Shown here one piece after another: positions 16,763 to 25,158 of a stretch of 34,267 nucleotides of DNA. A program made the translations under genes and the position numbers. The number at the start of each line of letters is the position of its first letter. Positions within the stretch are counted from its first letter, which is position 1. The notes below the pieces were generated by a model. It was not told the DNA's origin, searched no databases, and saw only the letters and a program-made list of their open reading frames with translations. Source of the DNA: SIAJ01 sp036266155 (GTDB lineage: Bacteria; Planctomycetota; Planctomycetia; Gemmatales; Gemmataceae); contig DATANR010000011.1 in assembly GCA_036266155.1 (NCBI GenBank), positions 1 to 34,267 of the forward strand. The letters run 5' to 3'.

Positions 16763-17056
16763 ATGACGCAACAGCCGCGGCCTCCCTATCGCGTCCTGTG
16801 CTACGCGAAAGACTGTGAAAACGACGCCATTTTCAAGATTGCCGCGCGCTGGAGCGACGGCGTCACCAGCGAATTGAAGACGTACTCGCTTGCCTGTTCG
16901 AAATGCGTGCCCGTGCTCTTTCAGGATGCCCGTATTCGCAAGTCGGCCTGCCGGCTGGCGGCCGGTGAATCGTTGGGTGATCCGCAGGTCTTCGAGATGA
17001 TTCGCGGTCGACGCGATCGGGAGTTGCTGCGGCGGAAAGAGTTGGAGGCGAGCTGA
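16763..17056 (+). CDS. Small zinc-ribbon-like conserved protein
   Basis: A 97-residue protein without a recognised name. Cys13 and Cys18 form one pair (CxxxxC) and Cys45 and Cys48 a second (CxxC), which together look like a zinc ribbon. Cys63 lies further on. The C-terminal 35 residues are charged and probably helical (MIRGRRDRELLRRKE). It starts 9 nt after rnc and is followed 24 nt later by a membrane protein on the same strand, so the three may be co-transcribed. A binding role for RNA, DNA or protein is possible but unproven. Confidence 0.68.
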   Translation: MTQQPRPPYRVLCYAKDCENDAIFKIAARWSDGVTSELKTYSLACSKCVPVLFQDARIRKSACRLAAGESLGDPQVFEMIRGRRDRELLRRKELEAS

Positions 17057-17080
17057 CGCGAAAAGATCGGGAGGCTTGCC

Positions 17081-17560
17081 ATGCCCGTTCGTGACCTCGT
17101 CCGTGGGCTGAGTGGTGCGCTGTTCGCGTTGCTGGCGACGCTCGTTCTCGTGCTGTGCCTCGCGGAGACCCGGGAACGATTTGGTCGTACGGAGTGGGGA
17201 ATTTGGTGGCTGCCAATCAAGTCGTGGATCCCGCACTTCAGTTCCGTCTGGTATCCACTGATCGTCTGCGGCGTGACGAACATTTTCGCCGGCTACTTGC
17301 TTGCTGGCCGACTAACGACGAAACGAAGCGTCAAGTTTGCATTCCTGGGAGCGGCCGTGGCGGTCGGGTTGGCGGCGCTATCGCAAAGTCCCTTGCCGCG
17401 CCTGTACGGCCAGGCGGGGCAGAACACGGTTTGGCTGCTCTTCTTGTTTTTCGCCTTGGTAGGCGGTTATGCGGGCGCATCGATCGGAGAGAAGGTCGGC
17501 CGGCAAAGGAGAGGTGCTTCACGGCCTGTCAACAAAAGCTCTGGTAGCGGGTCAATTTAG
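17081..17560 (+). CDS. Small multi-pass membrane protein
   Basis: A 159-residue protein with four likely membrane helices at about residues 10-28, 57-77, 84-101 and 115-135. The second hydrophilic loop is aromatic-rich (WGIWWLPIKSW), and the tail is basic (about 137-159). I do not recognise a family. The position after rnc and the zinc-ribbon gene suggests a short operon, but no functional link is visible. The gene ends 26 nt before an inverted repeat that separates it from the convergent TPR gene. Confidence 0.65.
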   Translation: MPVRDLVRGLSGALFALLATLVLVLCLAETRERFGRTEWGIWWLPIKSWIPHFSSVWYPLIVCGVTNIFAGYLLAGRLTTKRSVKFAFLGAAVAVGLAALSQSPLPRLYGQAGQNTVWLLFLFFALVGGYAGASIGEKVGRQRRGASRPVNKSSGSGSI

Positions 17561-17586
17561 TTGCGCAAGTCCCCGGCGCCTCGCTT

Positions 17587-17618
17587 ACGCTTCGGGTTGA
17601 AGCAGCAACCCGAAGCGT
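17587..17618. repeat. Perfect 12-bp inverted repeat between convergent genes
   Basis: Arms ACGCTTCGGGTT (17587-17598) and AACCCGAAGCGT (17607-17618) match exactly, with an 8-nt loop. It lies in the 67-nt gap between the membrane-protein stop (17560) and the TPR-protein stop (17628), 9 nt from the latter, so it could act as a two-way terminator. The flanking CGCCTCGCTT has no partner on the other side, making the element asymmetric, as in dispersed palindromic repeats. Confidence 0.75.
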
Positions 17619-17627
17619 CGGCCCATG

Positions 17628-19757
17628 CTATGGCCGGGTTGACAGTGCATCCGCCCGGGCCAAGGCGGCGTCCGCCGGTTTGCCACGCACGGAGTAGGCG
17701 ATCGACCGTAGCCGATAGGCCTGGGGATCGGCCGGGTTCCGTTCGATGGCTCGGTTGAAGTCCGCGATCGCGGCGTCCAATTCGTACAGCTCGAGATAGA
17801 CCTGCCCGCGGGCCAGATAGAGCCGGGCTGATTCCGGCACGTTGTCGATGCCGCGCGTCAACCACTGCACGGCCTCGGGGCGCGGTTTGCCTTGCAAGCG
17901 CAGCGAACCGGCAACCGCATAGTTCTCGGGCTGCGACTCGACTTTCTTTTCGAATCCAATCCTCAAAGAATCTAAGAATTGGCCCGAAGCAGCCGCGCCA
18001 ACCTTGGGTTTAGCATCGGGTTTAGCAGTTGCCTTACACGTCTTCACGATTTCGATGTGATCCGCAGTGACGCGAACCTTCACGTCGTCCCCCAGGCAGC
18101 GCAGCATTTGATCGAGAATGGTCTTCACCTTGACGGACGGCAGCAAGTTCTCACCGCTCGCGTCCATTAAGATGTTCAGGTTGACCTTGCTGTCCCGCAA
18201 GATCGCGCGCTCCTCCGCCGGGAACGAATTGTAGTTGATGTAGATGGTTGTATCGCGCTTCATCCGATTGCTGGCCAACCGCTGAATGTCGGTGAGCAGC
18301 GCGCCGAGTGCGAAGTCGCCGCCCTTGAGTTCCCGCAAATCGATGGACTGTTGGAGAGCCTGTTCAAAGAACAACACGCGCTCCTCGTGCCGATACAACT
18401 CGACTGGGGCGATCAGATCGAAAGACATTAGCCGGGACTGCCGCGCCGCCTCCCGCTTGGCGGTGTCGCGAGAGACGATCTCGATGTACTCGGGGTTGGC
18501 AAAGTACGTCGCTCCGACCTGCCAGCACAGATTGTCCAGGATCGTCTTGAACGCGACCTGTTTGAGGAGATTTTCCCCGGAAGCGTCCATGAGCGAATTC
18601 AGGTTGACCTTGGCGTCACGCAACGTGGAGCGCTGCTCTTCGGCGAAGGAGTGGTAATTGATGTAGACGACGACCGGACGCTTCACGCGATCGGAGACGA
18701 GGCGTTGCAGATCGGTCAACAGAGCCCCGAAGGCAAAGTCGCCGCCTTTGAGTTCGCGCAAATCGAGCTGCTCGGCGAGCGCGTCCTGGTGCAGATGGTA
18801 GCGCCGCGCGTCGCGGGGCGACAACTCGTCCGCGGCCCGCAGGTACGTGGCGACGAGCCGGGGGTTAGCGGTGACCGCCTTCGTGCATGACGCCAGCACG
18901 TCGTGACGCCGTTCCCGAGCCGCGAGTACGTTCGCCTCAGCGACGAGCGCGCGGGCACACGCGGGGTCGGTTTTGATCGCCTGGCTGGCGTCGGCGGCCG
19001 CCTGCGTGAGCAACGGGTCTGCCGCGGCGGCGGCGAGGGTGGCCGCACGTCCGACCAAGTAGTCGGCCCGTGCCGCCAGGTAGAACGGCCGATCGCCCGA
19101 CACCCGGACGGCCGTGTCGAAGTCGGCGCGGGCTTTTTCGTTCAGGTGTTGCGCGGCCACAAGGTCGATGTCGCCCAGGGCGGCGTGGCTGAGGCCGCGA
19201 ACTCGATATGCTTCCGGATCGTTGGCATCCAACTGAATGGCGCGCGCCGCCAGAGCGATCGCCGCGCTCGGGTCGTTGGCGTGCAGCTTGGCCAGGGCCG
19301 CGCACGACCACGCGGTCGCGGAATTCGGCAGCGATTTCATGGCCAGCTCGCCGTCCGCGACGCCGGCCGACGGCGCACCGCGGAGCCATGCCAGCGGCGC
19401 ACGGTAGGCATACCCCAGACCGAGCGTCGGATCGCGGCGGACAGCCTCATTGCAATCCGCCAACGCGCCGTGCTCGTCGCCGAGGAAGAACCGCGCACGG
19501 GCGCGCGTCGCGTAGGCGAGCGCGAAATCCGGTGCGGCCCGCAAGGCACGATCGGCCTGCGCCAGCGCCTCGCGGCACCGACCCTCACGACAAGCCTTCT
19601 CACTGGCCTGGCACAATTCGACCGCTTCTCGTTCCGGCGGCGTCGCGGAAGCGGCGGCCCACGGCCAGGCGAGCGCCACAGCAAGGACGCCGAGACCGAT
19701 CGCCGTCTTGAGCGAACCTACTCGTTCAAACCAGTTGCATTTCTTGCTGTCTGCCAT
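17628..19757 (-). CDS. TPR protein with duplicated central domain
   Basis: A 709-residue protein that is probably exported or membrane-anchored. A hydrophobic segment (about 17-37) follows a short basic start. Residues 45-310 and 600-705 are tetratricopeptide repeats (for example RALRAAPDFALAYATRARA and DFNRAIERNPADPQAYRLRS). Between them lie two copies of a domain of about 100 residues, at 331-429 and 472-571. Both begin with DLRELKGGDFA, contain YINY.SF..E, share KVNLN..MDASGENLL, and end in IEIV. This arrangement resembles the secretin/STN-like domains seen in many planctomycete proteins, but that name is tentative. Function is unknown; a protein-interaction role fits the TPRs. It follows the response-regulator gene on the same strand after 203 nt. 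Confidence 0.72.
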   Translation of the reverse strand: MADSKKCNWFERVGSLKTAIGLGVLAVALAWPWAAASATPPEREAVELCQASEKACREGRCREALAQADRALRAAPDFALAYATRARARFFLGDEHGALADCNEAVRRDPTLGLGYAYRAPLAWLRGAPSAGVADGELAMKSLPNSATAWSCAALAKLHANDPSAAIALAARAIQLDANDPEAYRVRGLSHAALGDIDLVAAQHLNEKARADFDTAVRVSGDRPFYLAARADYLVGRAATLAAAAADPLLTQAAADASQAIKTDPACARALVAEANVLAARERRHDVLASCTKAVTANPRLVATYLRAADELSPRDARRYHLHQDALAEQLDLRELKGGDFAFGALLTDLQRLVSDRVKRPVVVYINYHSFAEEQRSTLRDAKVNLNSLMDASGENLLKQVAFKTILDNLCWQVGATYFANPEYIEIVSRDTAKREAARQSRLMSFDLIAPVELYRHEERVLFFEQALQQSIDLRELKGGDFALGALLTDIQRLASNRMKRDTTIYINYNSFPAEERAILRDSKVNLNILMDASGENLLPSVKVKTILDQMLRCLGDDVKVRVTADHIEIVKTCKATAKPDAKPKVGAAASGQFLDSLRIGFEKKVESQPENYAVAGSLRLQGKPRPEAVQWLTRGIDNVPESARLYLARGQVYLELYELDAAIADFNRAIERNPADPQAYRLRSIAYSVRGKPADAALARADALSTRP

Positions 19758-19893
19758 CGGTTCTCCCGCGAAGTGAAGGTAGCGGACCGACTGGAACTGA
19801 CTCCGTAATCAACGAAATACCGGCGCATCCGTTGGCGGTTTCGACCGCGACCGAATCAAAACGACCCTCCAACGGAGGCAGAAGAAATACGGC

Positions 19894-19953
19894 GTGGCAT
19901 AAGATTCCGATCTTGTGTTTGTCCAGCCGCACAACATCGGAATGTTATGCCAC
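19894..19953. repeat. Long hairpin downstream of the response regulator gene
   Basis: Arms 19894-19917 and 19930-19953 (24 nt each) are complementary with only two mismatches, enclosing a 12-nt loop. Read on the minus strand, the hairpin begins 7 nt after the response-regulator stop and is followed by a T-rich TATTTCTTCT, so an intrinsic terminator is plausible. The arms are much longer than a normal terminator stem, so a mobile palindromic element is an alternative. A small CCTCC-AAC-GGAGG hairpin sits beside it at 19866-19878. Confidence 0.7.
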
Positions 19954-19960
19954 GAATGTG

Positions 19961-20383
19961 CTACTCCGCGTCCACGTCGCCGCCGAATTCCTCTTCCTCG
20001 TCGTCCGGCTTGACGGCCGTATTGAAGGCCTTGGTCACCGCATCCAGGAGTCGTTCCATCGCGAAGGGCTTGCGGATGTAGTCGACGACGCCGAGGTATT
20101 CGGCGTAGGCCTTGTGCCGGCTGCCTTCATTCGCGGTGATCATGATGATCGGCGGGACGTCGGTCTTGCCGCGGAAGTGTTCCAGCACCGGGTAGCCGCC
20201 CATGCGCGGCATCATCATGTCGAGGATCACCAGGTCCGGCCGCTGATTATAGATGACCGTCTTGGCCTGGTGGCCGTCGTTGGCCTGGATCACCTTGTAA
20301 CCCTGTTTTTCCAGTAGATGCCGGAGCCCGTCAATCAACTCGCGGTCGTCGTCCACCAGCAGGATGGTTTTCTGGTTCGCCAT
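19961..20383 (-). CDS. Single-domain response regulator
   Basis: A 140-residue CheY-like receiver with no output domain. The acidic pocket is Asp11-Asp13, the phosphoacceptor is Asp55 in LVILDMMMP, the switch Thr is Thr83 in MITAN, and the conserved Lys is Lys105 in IRKPF. An acidic tail of about 18 residues (DDEEEEFGGD) follows. Without a DNA-binding domain it must act by protein contact or phosphotransfer. No histidine kinase is in the window. It is divergent from the metallo-hydrolase gene and is followed by a long hairpin. Confidence 0.92.
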   Translation of the reverse strand: MANQKTILLVDDDRELIDGLRHLLEKQGYKVIQANDGHQAKTVIYNQRPDLVILDMMMPRMGGYPVLEHFRGKTDVPPIIMITANEGSRHKAYAEYLGVVDYIRKPFAMERLLDAVTKAFNTAVKPDDEEEEFGGDVDAE

Positions 20384-20531
20384 GATGCTCGTCCAATCTC
20401 GGGCGGAACAGTGGGTTCAGCTTACCGCGCTAGTGGGCAGGGTACAAGCGACTGTGCCGCCTACTCGCCTTCCACCGTACGATAGTATTCGAGTAGAAGG
20501 GTTGGAGCTTTCAGTCGTTCACGAGGGGCCA

Positions 20532-21401
20532 ATGCCCGCGCGGTTTTGTGTGCTCGCCAGCGGCAGTTCGGGAAACTGTGCCTTCGTGCAAACGAACGGC
20601 TTCGGATTGCTGATTGACGCTGGCATCGGGCCGCGCCTGATTGCGTCGCGGCTGGCGGCCGTCGGCGCTGCCTGGCGCGACGTCCATGCAGTCATTCTCA
20701 CGCACACGCACACCGATCACTGGAAAGACCTGACGCTCGCGGCCATGGTCCGACAGCGTGTTCCGCTCTATTGCTGCCCACGTCACCATGCGGGGCTTGC
20801 AATGTCGGACGGCGGCTTCGAGCAACTTCGCGCCGGCAATCTGGTCCGGCCATTTGCCGCCGACCTGCCCCTCGAATTGTCCACGGGAGTAACCGTTCGG
20901 CCGATCCCGGTGCCACACGATAGCGATCCGACTTACGGGTTTCGCATTGACGGCCCGGCCGGGCTCTTTGGGCCCCAATGGTCGATCGGCTATGCGTCCG
21001 ACCTCGGCGAAGCGCATTCGAATCTGATCGAGTCGTTCGCGGATGTGAATGTGCTGGCGCTGGAGTTTAACCACTGCGTGCAAATGCAGCGCGCAAGCGG
21101 CCGGCCGCAGATGCTGATCGAGCGCGTCCTCGGACCGCACGGCCACCTGTCAAATGCTCAGGCTGGCGACGCGGTGCGCGGCATTGTCCGGGCGTCGGCG
21201 CCGGGTTCGTTGAAACATCTCGTGCAATTACATTTGAGCCGCGAATGCAATACGCCGACCAAGGCACTGGCTGGCGGCCGCGAAGCGCTCAGCGACATGG
21301 GCTCGCCAGCCGAGGTCATGACGGCGCAACAATTCGCGGTCTCGCGGATCATTTCGCTCGAAGGCAACATGCGGCGCCTGCGACCCATGTCCGCGGCTTA
21401 A
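20532..21401 (+). CDS. MBL-fold metallo-hydrolase, YycJ/WalJ type
   Basis: A 289-residue metallo-beta-lactamase-fold hydrolase. VLASGSSGNCAFV (residues 7-19) is the characteristic start of the YycJ/WalJ group. The metal site is THTHTDHWKD with the HxHxDH order, followed by single His ligands in VPHDSD and NHC/HLS segments. YASDLGE carries the bridging Asp. Family members are 5'-3' exonuclease-like enzymes linked to DNA repair or cell-wall signalling in other bacteria; the role here is not known. GAGGGG at 20523-20528 supports ATG 20532, and the frame is open further upstream. It ends 1 nt before the convergent PLP-enzyme gene. Confidence 0.87.
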   Translation: MPARFCVLASGSSGNCAFVQTNGFGLLIDAGIGPRLIASRLAAVGAAWRDVHAVILTHTHTDHWKDLTLAAMVRQRVPLYCCPRHHAGLAMSDGGFEQLRAGNLVRPFAADLPLELSTGVTVRPIPVPHDSDPTYGFRIDGPAGLFGPQWSIGYASDLGEAHSNLIESFADVNVLALEFNHCVQMQRASGRPQMLIERVLGPHGHLSNAQAGDAVRGIVRASAPGSLKHLVQLHLSRECNTPTKALAGGREALSDMGSPAEVMTAQQFAVSRIISLEGNMRRLRPMSAA

Positions 21402-21402
21402 T

Positions 21403-22521
21403 TCACACCGTCAACATCCGGTCCCGGCTGGCGATTTCCCAGGAGCCCGTCACTCGGTTGCTTTCCACGACCACGGCGCGGCGATGGAGGGCCACGGTCG
21501 GGCAGACGTGCGTCGGAACCGCGTAGATGACGTCGCCCACGTGCCAATTGTCGGCGACGGGCGTGTCGATCGCAAAATGCTCTTCGTTCTGCAAGATCGG
21601 CGTGTAATCGCTGATGTTCAGGAGAACGGCACGCTTGCCGGCCGGCGGGTCGGCGGCGATAGCCTTGTGGCCGAGGTCGAGCGTCAACCGATTCGGCAGC
21701 GGCTTCGAAATGACCCGCGACACGACGAGTGCGGCCGGTTGAAAGCCCGACATCTCGGAGTACTTCGCGCCATAGCCCTGATCGTACAGCACGAACGTGC
21801 CCGGCGAACATTGCATGCCCGGCAACTCGATCTTCGACCAGACGGGGAATGTCGGAGTTCCGCCGCAGACGAGGCGTGCCACGGGCAGGTCTGCGGATTC
21901 CAACTGCTCGCGCATTTCCAGGACCGGAGCAATCAGCCGCTTCACGGCCGCTTCGCGTTCGGCGAGGCATTCCTGATGGTTATGCCCGTCATAGACGTGG
22001 AACCCCATCGGATTCAGCAACGCCGATTGCGCGATCCGTTCGTATAAGTCGGCCGCCGCCTTGCCGGGTTTGATCCCCGTGCGATCGTGGCCGACGTTGA
22101 CGTCCATGAGCACATCGAGCTTGATGGTCATCCCGCTCCAACCCGCCTCCAGGCTCGCGAGGCCTTCGGGATGATCGCAGAGGACGCCAAAGCGCGTCGC
22201 CGGGTACTTGGCGACGAGGCCGCGCACGCGTCGCACATTGGGCCCGACGATCGGATAGGCGATGAGAACGTCCGGGGCCCCGCACTGGCCGAGCATCTCG
22301 GCTTCGGCGACGGTGGCGCACTTGTGCGACGTGATCCCCGCGTCAAGTTGAAGGCGAACGATCTCGCGGCACTTGTGCGTCTTAACGTGCGGACAGAGCC
22401 GCTTCGGCGAGCCGGCCAGTCGAACGACTTCGGCAATGTTCGCGCGAATCAGGTCCTTGTAGAAGATGAGGGCCGGAGAATACACGTCGTCCACATTCTG
22501 AATGACATAAGCGGGGTTCAT
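21403..22521 (-). CDS. D-threonine aldolase-type PLP enzyme (alanine racemase fold)
   Basis: A 372-residue enzyme of the D-threonine aldolase/D-serine dehydratase (DSD1) family. It has an N-terminal alanine-racemase barrel that binds PLP and a C-terminal beta domain that binds a metal. CPHVKTHK (43-50) contains the PLP lysine, probably Lys47. LVCGGTPTFP marks the phosphate-binding loop, and THVCPT near the C-terminus supplies the His and Cys metal ligands. The reaction would be cleavage of D-threonine to glycine and acetaldehyde, or dehydration of a D-3-hydroxy amino acid. ATG 22521 was chosen; an alternative at 22545 adds eight residues. It is divergent from the esterase gene. Confidence 0.87.
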   Translation of the reverse strand: MNPAYVIQNVDDVYSPALIFYKDLIRANIAEVVRLAGSPKRLCPHVKTHKCREIVRLQLDAGITSHKCATVAEAEMLGQCGAPDVLIAYPIVGPNVRRVRGLVAKYPATRFGVLCDHPEGLASLEAGWSGMTIKLDVLMDVNVGHDRTGIKPGKAAADLYERIAQSALLNPMGFHVYDGHNHQECLAEREAAVKRLIAPVLEMREQLESADLPVARLVCGGTPTFPVWSKIELPGMQCSPGTFVLYDQGYGAKYSEMSGFQPAALVVSRVISKPLPNRLTLDLGHKAIAADPPAGKRAVLLNISDYTPILQNEEHFAIDTPVADNWHVGDVIYAVPTHVCPTVALHRRAVVVESNRVTGSWEIASRDRMLTV

Positions 22522-22652
22522 TCGCGTCTCGCGGTCGAAAATCAACGGCGAAGTTGACTATACCTTTCCTTCGACATTTTGTCACGTCAGCCGCTTGCAC
22601 CGGTAGCTACAGGCGGTACCATGCTGTTCCCGCCCGTCTCGTGAGCCTACCC

Positions 22653-24758
22653 GTGTGCCGTTTCTCGTTTCTCGTTCTGGTCAGCGGATCGATCGTATTC
22701 GCTGCCGATCCGCCGAAAGCGCCGTTGCCGGGCGAGAAGATGATCCAGGCCTACTTTCAGCGGCAAGCGAAGGAAATCGCCGACGCGGAGCTGCGCGACA
22801 TCAAGACGCGCGACAACTGGGAAAAAGCGCGGCCCGAATTGCGCCGGCAGCTTCTGGAGATGCTCGGAATCTGGCCGCTGCCGGCACGGACCGACCTGCA
22901 CGCGCGCGTCACCGGCAAGATCGAACGACCGGCATTCACGGTCGAGAAGGTCGTTTTTCAATCGCTGCCCGGACTGTACGTGACGGGCAACCTGTACATT
23001 CCGAAACCGGCCCCGAGCAAGGCACCCACGATCCTGTATGTCTGCGGCCACGGCAACGTGGTGAAGGACGGCGTCTCGTTCGGCAGCAAGGTGCACTATC
23101 AACATCATCCGGCCTGGTATGCGGAACATGGGTTCGTGGCGCTGGTCATCGACACCCTCCAGCTATCGGAGATTCCCGGACTCCATCACGGCACCTACCG
23201 CGAAAAGATGTGGTGGTGGCATACGCTCGGCTACACTCCCGCCGGCGTCGAGTGCTGGAACGGCATGCGCGCCCTTGACTACTTGGAGACGCGCCCGGAG
23301 GTCGACGCCAAGCGCATCGGCGTGACGGGTCGTTCCGGCGGCGGCGCGTATTCGTGGTGGATCGCGGCGGCCGACGAACGGATTGCATGTGCCGTTCCGG
23401 TGGCCGGCATCGCCGACCTCCAGGCCCATCTCAACGAAGGCTATCCCGGTCGCCTGGAGAAGGGCGTCATCGCCGGCCACTGCGACTGCATGTTCATGAC
23501 GAACACTTATCGCTGGGATTTCGGCACGGTGGCGGCCCTCGTCGCACCGCGGCCCCTCCTGCTCGGCAACAGTGATGCCGACGACATTTTCCCGGTACCC
23601 GGCTATCGCCGCCTCGCGGAGAAGACACGCAAGATTTACGAGCTTTATGGAACCGGCAGCAAATTTGCGCTGTTGGAAACCAAGGGCAAACACGAGGACA
23701 CGCCCGAACTGCAACGTGGTGAATATCGCTGGATGAGTCGCTGGCTAAAGGGTGAAGACAAGGAGGTGACGATCGAGCCCTTCGAGCGATTTTCGCCGCA
23801 AGAATTGAAGGTCCTCGACAAGACGCCCGAAGGACAGATCAACACCACGATCCAAGAGCTGTTCATCAAGCCGGCGACCATCAACATGCCAACGACGCCC
23901 GCTGTCGTTAAAAGTTGGTGGCCGGGCGAGAAGACCAAGTTGGAGGCGGCACTCAAGGAGAAGGCCTTCCGCGGCTGGCCGACGAAGGAGATCAAGCCGC
24001 AACTCGTGGCCGCGGGGGACAAGACGCACGATGGCGTGCGCCTGCGTGCCTGGGACTTTCAGAGCGAGGAGGGCGTCGGCTTGCGTCTGTGGTTGATGAC
24101 GGCCGGCGACGCACCGCCGAAGCTCGTGGTATTAAACGCGCTCGGCGACGCGGACTGGAACGAGTGGTGCACCGACCTGGGGCCGGAGTTCAGCGAGTTG
24201 TTGCAGAACCCGAATTCAAACAAGCGTGACGAGGCCAAGTTCAAGCAGAACCGCACGGTGATGGAGAAGCGAGGATGGGCATTCGCGGCCGTTTGCCCGC
24301 GCGGTATCGGGCCGACGCGGTGGGCCGACGCGGGGTCGCCAAACGACATCCAGTATCGCCGGCGTTTCGCCCTCGTCGGTCAGACGCTCGATGGGATGCG
24401 CGTCTGGGACATGCGGCAGGCGTTTCGATGCTTAAGTTCCAACGCAGACCTGAAGAGTGTGCCGATCTGGCTCCAGGGCAAACACGACATGGCCGGCATC
24501 GCGCTTTACGCGGCGATTCATGAGCCGGAGGTAGCGCGGCTCGACCTGTGGTATTTGCCGACGTCACATCGAGACGGACCGACCCTTCTCAACGTTCGCA
24601 AGTACTTGGACGTGCCGCATGCCCTCGCTCTCGCGGCGCCGCGGCCGCTCAAGCTGTATGTCAAGGATGAGTCGGCGGCCAAAGCGTTCGCATGGGCGCT
24701 GGACTTGCAAAAAGCGCTCGGCACGCAATCGATCCAGGTCCGGATCGTGGGTGATTGA
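22653..24758 (+). CDS. Secreted acetylxylan-esterase-like protein with two alpha/beta-hydrolase regions
   Basis: A protein of about 700 residues with a signal peptide (FSFLVLVSGSIVFAAD). The first domain (about 60-390) is an alpha/beta hydrolase of the acetylxylan esterase/dienelactone hydrolase group. The nucleophile elbow is TGRSGGG (Ser about 228), the acid lies in GNSDADDIFPVPG, and the His is in ETKGKHED. The second domain (about 440-700) again has hydrolase-like strands (KLVVLNALGDADW, then FAAVCPRGIGPTRW), but I cannot see a clean catalytic serine. No ATG precedes the signal peptide. GTG 22653 or GTG 22641 are the best starts. A likely role is removal of ester groups from polysaccharides, but the substrate is unproven. 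Confidence 0.78.
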   Translation: MCRFSFLVLVSGSIVFAADPPKAPLPGEKMIQAYFQRQAKEIADAELRDIKTRDNWEKARPELRRQLLEMLGIWPLPARTDLHARVTGKIERPAFTVEKVVFQSLPGLYVTGNLYIPKPAPSKAPTILYVCGHGNVVKDGVSFGSKVHYQHHPAWYAEHGFVALVIDTLQLSEIPGLHHGTYREKMWWWHTLGYTPAGVECWNGMRALDYLETRPEVDAKRIGVTGRSGGGAYSWWIAAADERIACAVPVAGIADLQAHLNEGYPGRLEKGVIAGHCDCMFMTNTYRWDFGTVAALVAPRPLLLGNSDADDIFPVPGYRRLAEKTRKIYELYGTGSKFALLETKGKHEDTPELQRGEYRWMSRWLKGEDKEVTIEPFERFSPQELKVLDKTPEGQINTTIQELFIKPATINMPTTPAVVKSWWPGEKTKLEAALKEKAFRGWPTKEIKPQLVAAGDKTHDGVRLRAWDFQSEEGVGLRLWLMTAGDAPPKLVVLNALGDADWNEWCTDLGPEFSELLQNPNSNKRDEAKFKQNRTVMEKRGWAFAAVCPRGIGPTRWADAGSPNDIQYRRRFALVGQTLDGMRVWDMRQAFRCLSSNADLKSVPIWLQGKHDMAGIALYAAIHEPEVARLDLWYLPTSHRDGPTLLNVRKYLDVPHALALAAPRPLKLYVKDESAAKAFAWALDLQKALGTQSIQVRIVGD

Positions 24759-24797
24759 ACCGGTTCCATACAATCCCCCCTCAACGGGGAGACGCGC

Positions 24798-25136
24798 ATG
24801 GCGGATGAACAGCAATCGACTTCCGGGGCGATGGTGCCGGTCCCACAGCCGCCGCCGCCAGTGCGGCTGGAGATCAATTCTCAGGGAATGACCTCGACAT
24901 ATGCGAACTTCTTTCGCGTCGCGGGGACGTTCGAGGAGTTGTTGCTCGACTTTGGCTTCCACTCCGGGCTCGTGGCCGGGACGCAGCCCGAGCCGGCCAA
25001 GATCACGCACCGGATGATCATGACGTTCCCCACGGCCAAACGCCTGCTCGGGGCGTTGCAGGCAGCGGTTCAGCGGCACGAACAAACTTTCGGCAACGTG
25101 GAAACCGACCCGCAGAAGCGCGTACGCAGACCATGA
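24798..25136 (+). CDS. DUF3467 protein
   Basis: A 112-residue DUF3467 protein. After a Gln/Pro-rich start (about 1-22), the family core follows: YANFFRVAGTFEELLLDFG (35-53), then the MIMTFPTAKRLLGALQ block (about 73-88). The function is unknown. The family is small, cytoplasmic and frequent in planctomycetes and related lineages (recalled, not searched). GGGGAG at 24785-24790 precedes ATG 24798. It starts 39 nt after the esterase and ends 22 nt before cobL. Confidence 0.88.
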   Translation: MADEQQSTSGAMVPVPQPPPPVRLEINSQGMTSTYANFFRVAGTFEELLLDFGFHSGLVAGTQPEPAKITHRMIMTFPTAKRLLGALQAAVQRHEQTFGNVETDPQKRVRRP

Positions 25137-25158
25137 CACAATCCGATCCAGAGTCGTG

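Noticed and set aside
15935..17236. A 433-codon open frame on the minus strand across RNase III and the zinc-ribbon gene
   Set aside because: It covers several real genes in antisense and its composition is Arg/His/Gln-rich without any domain; RNase III on the other strand is certain.
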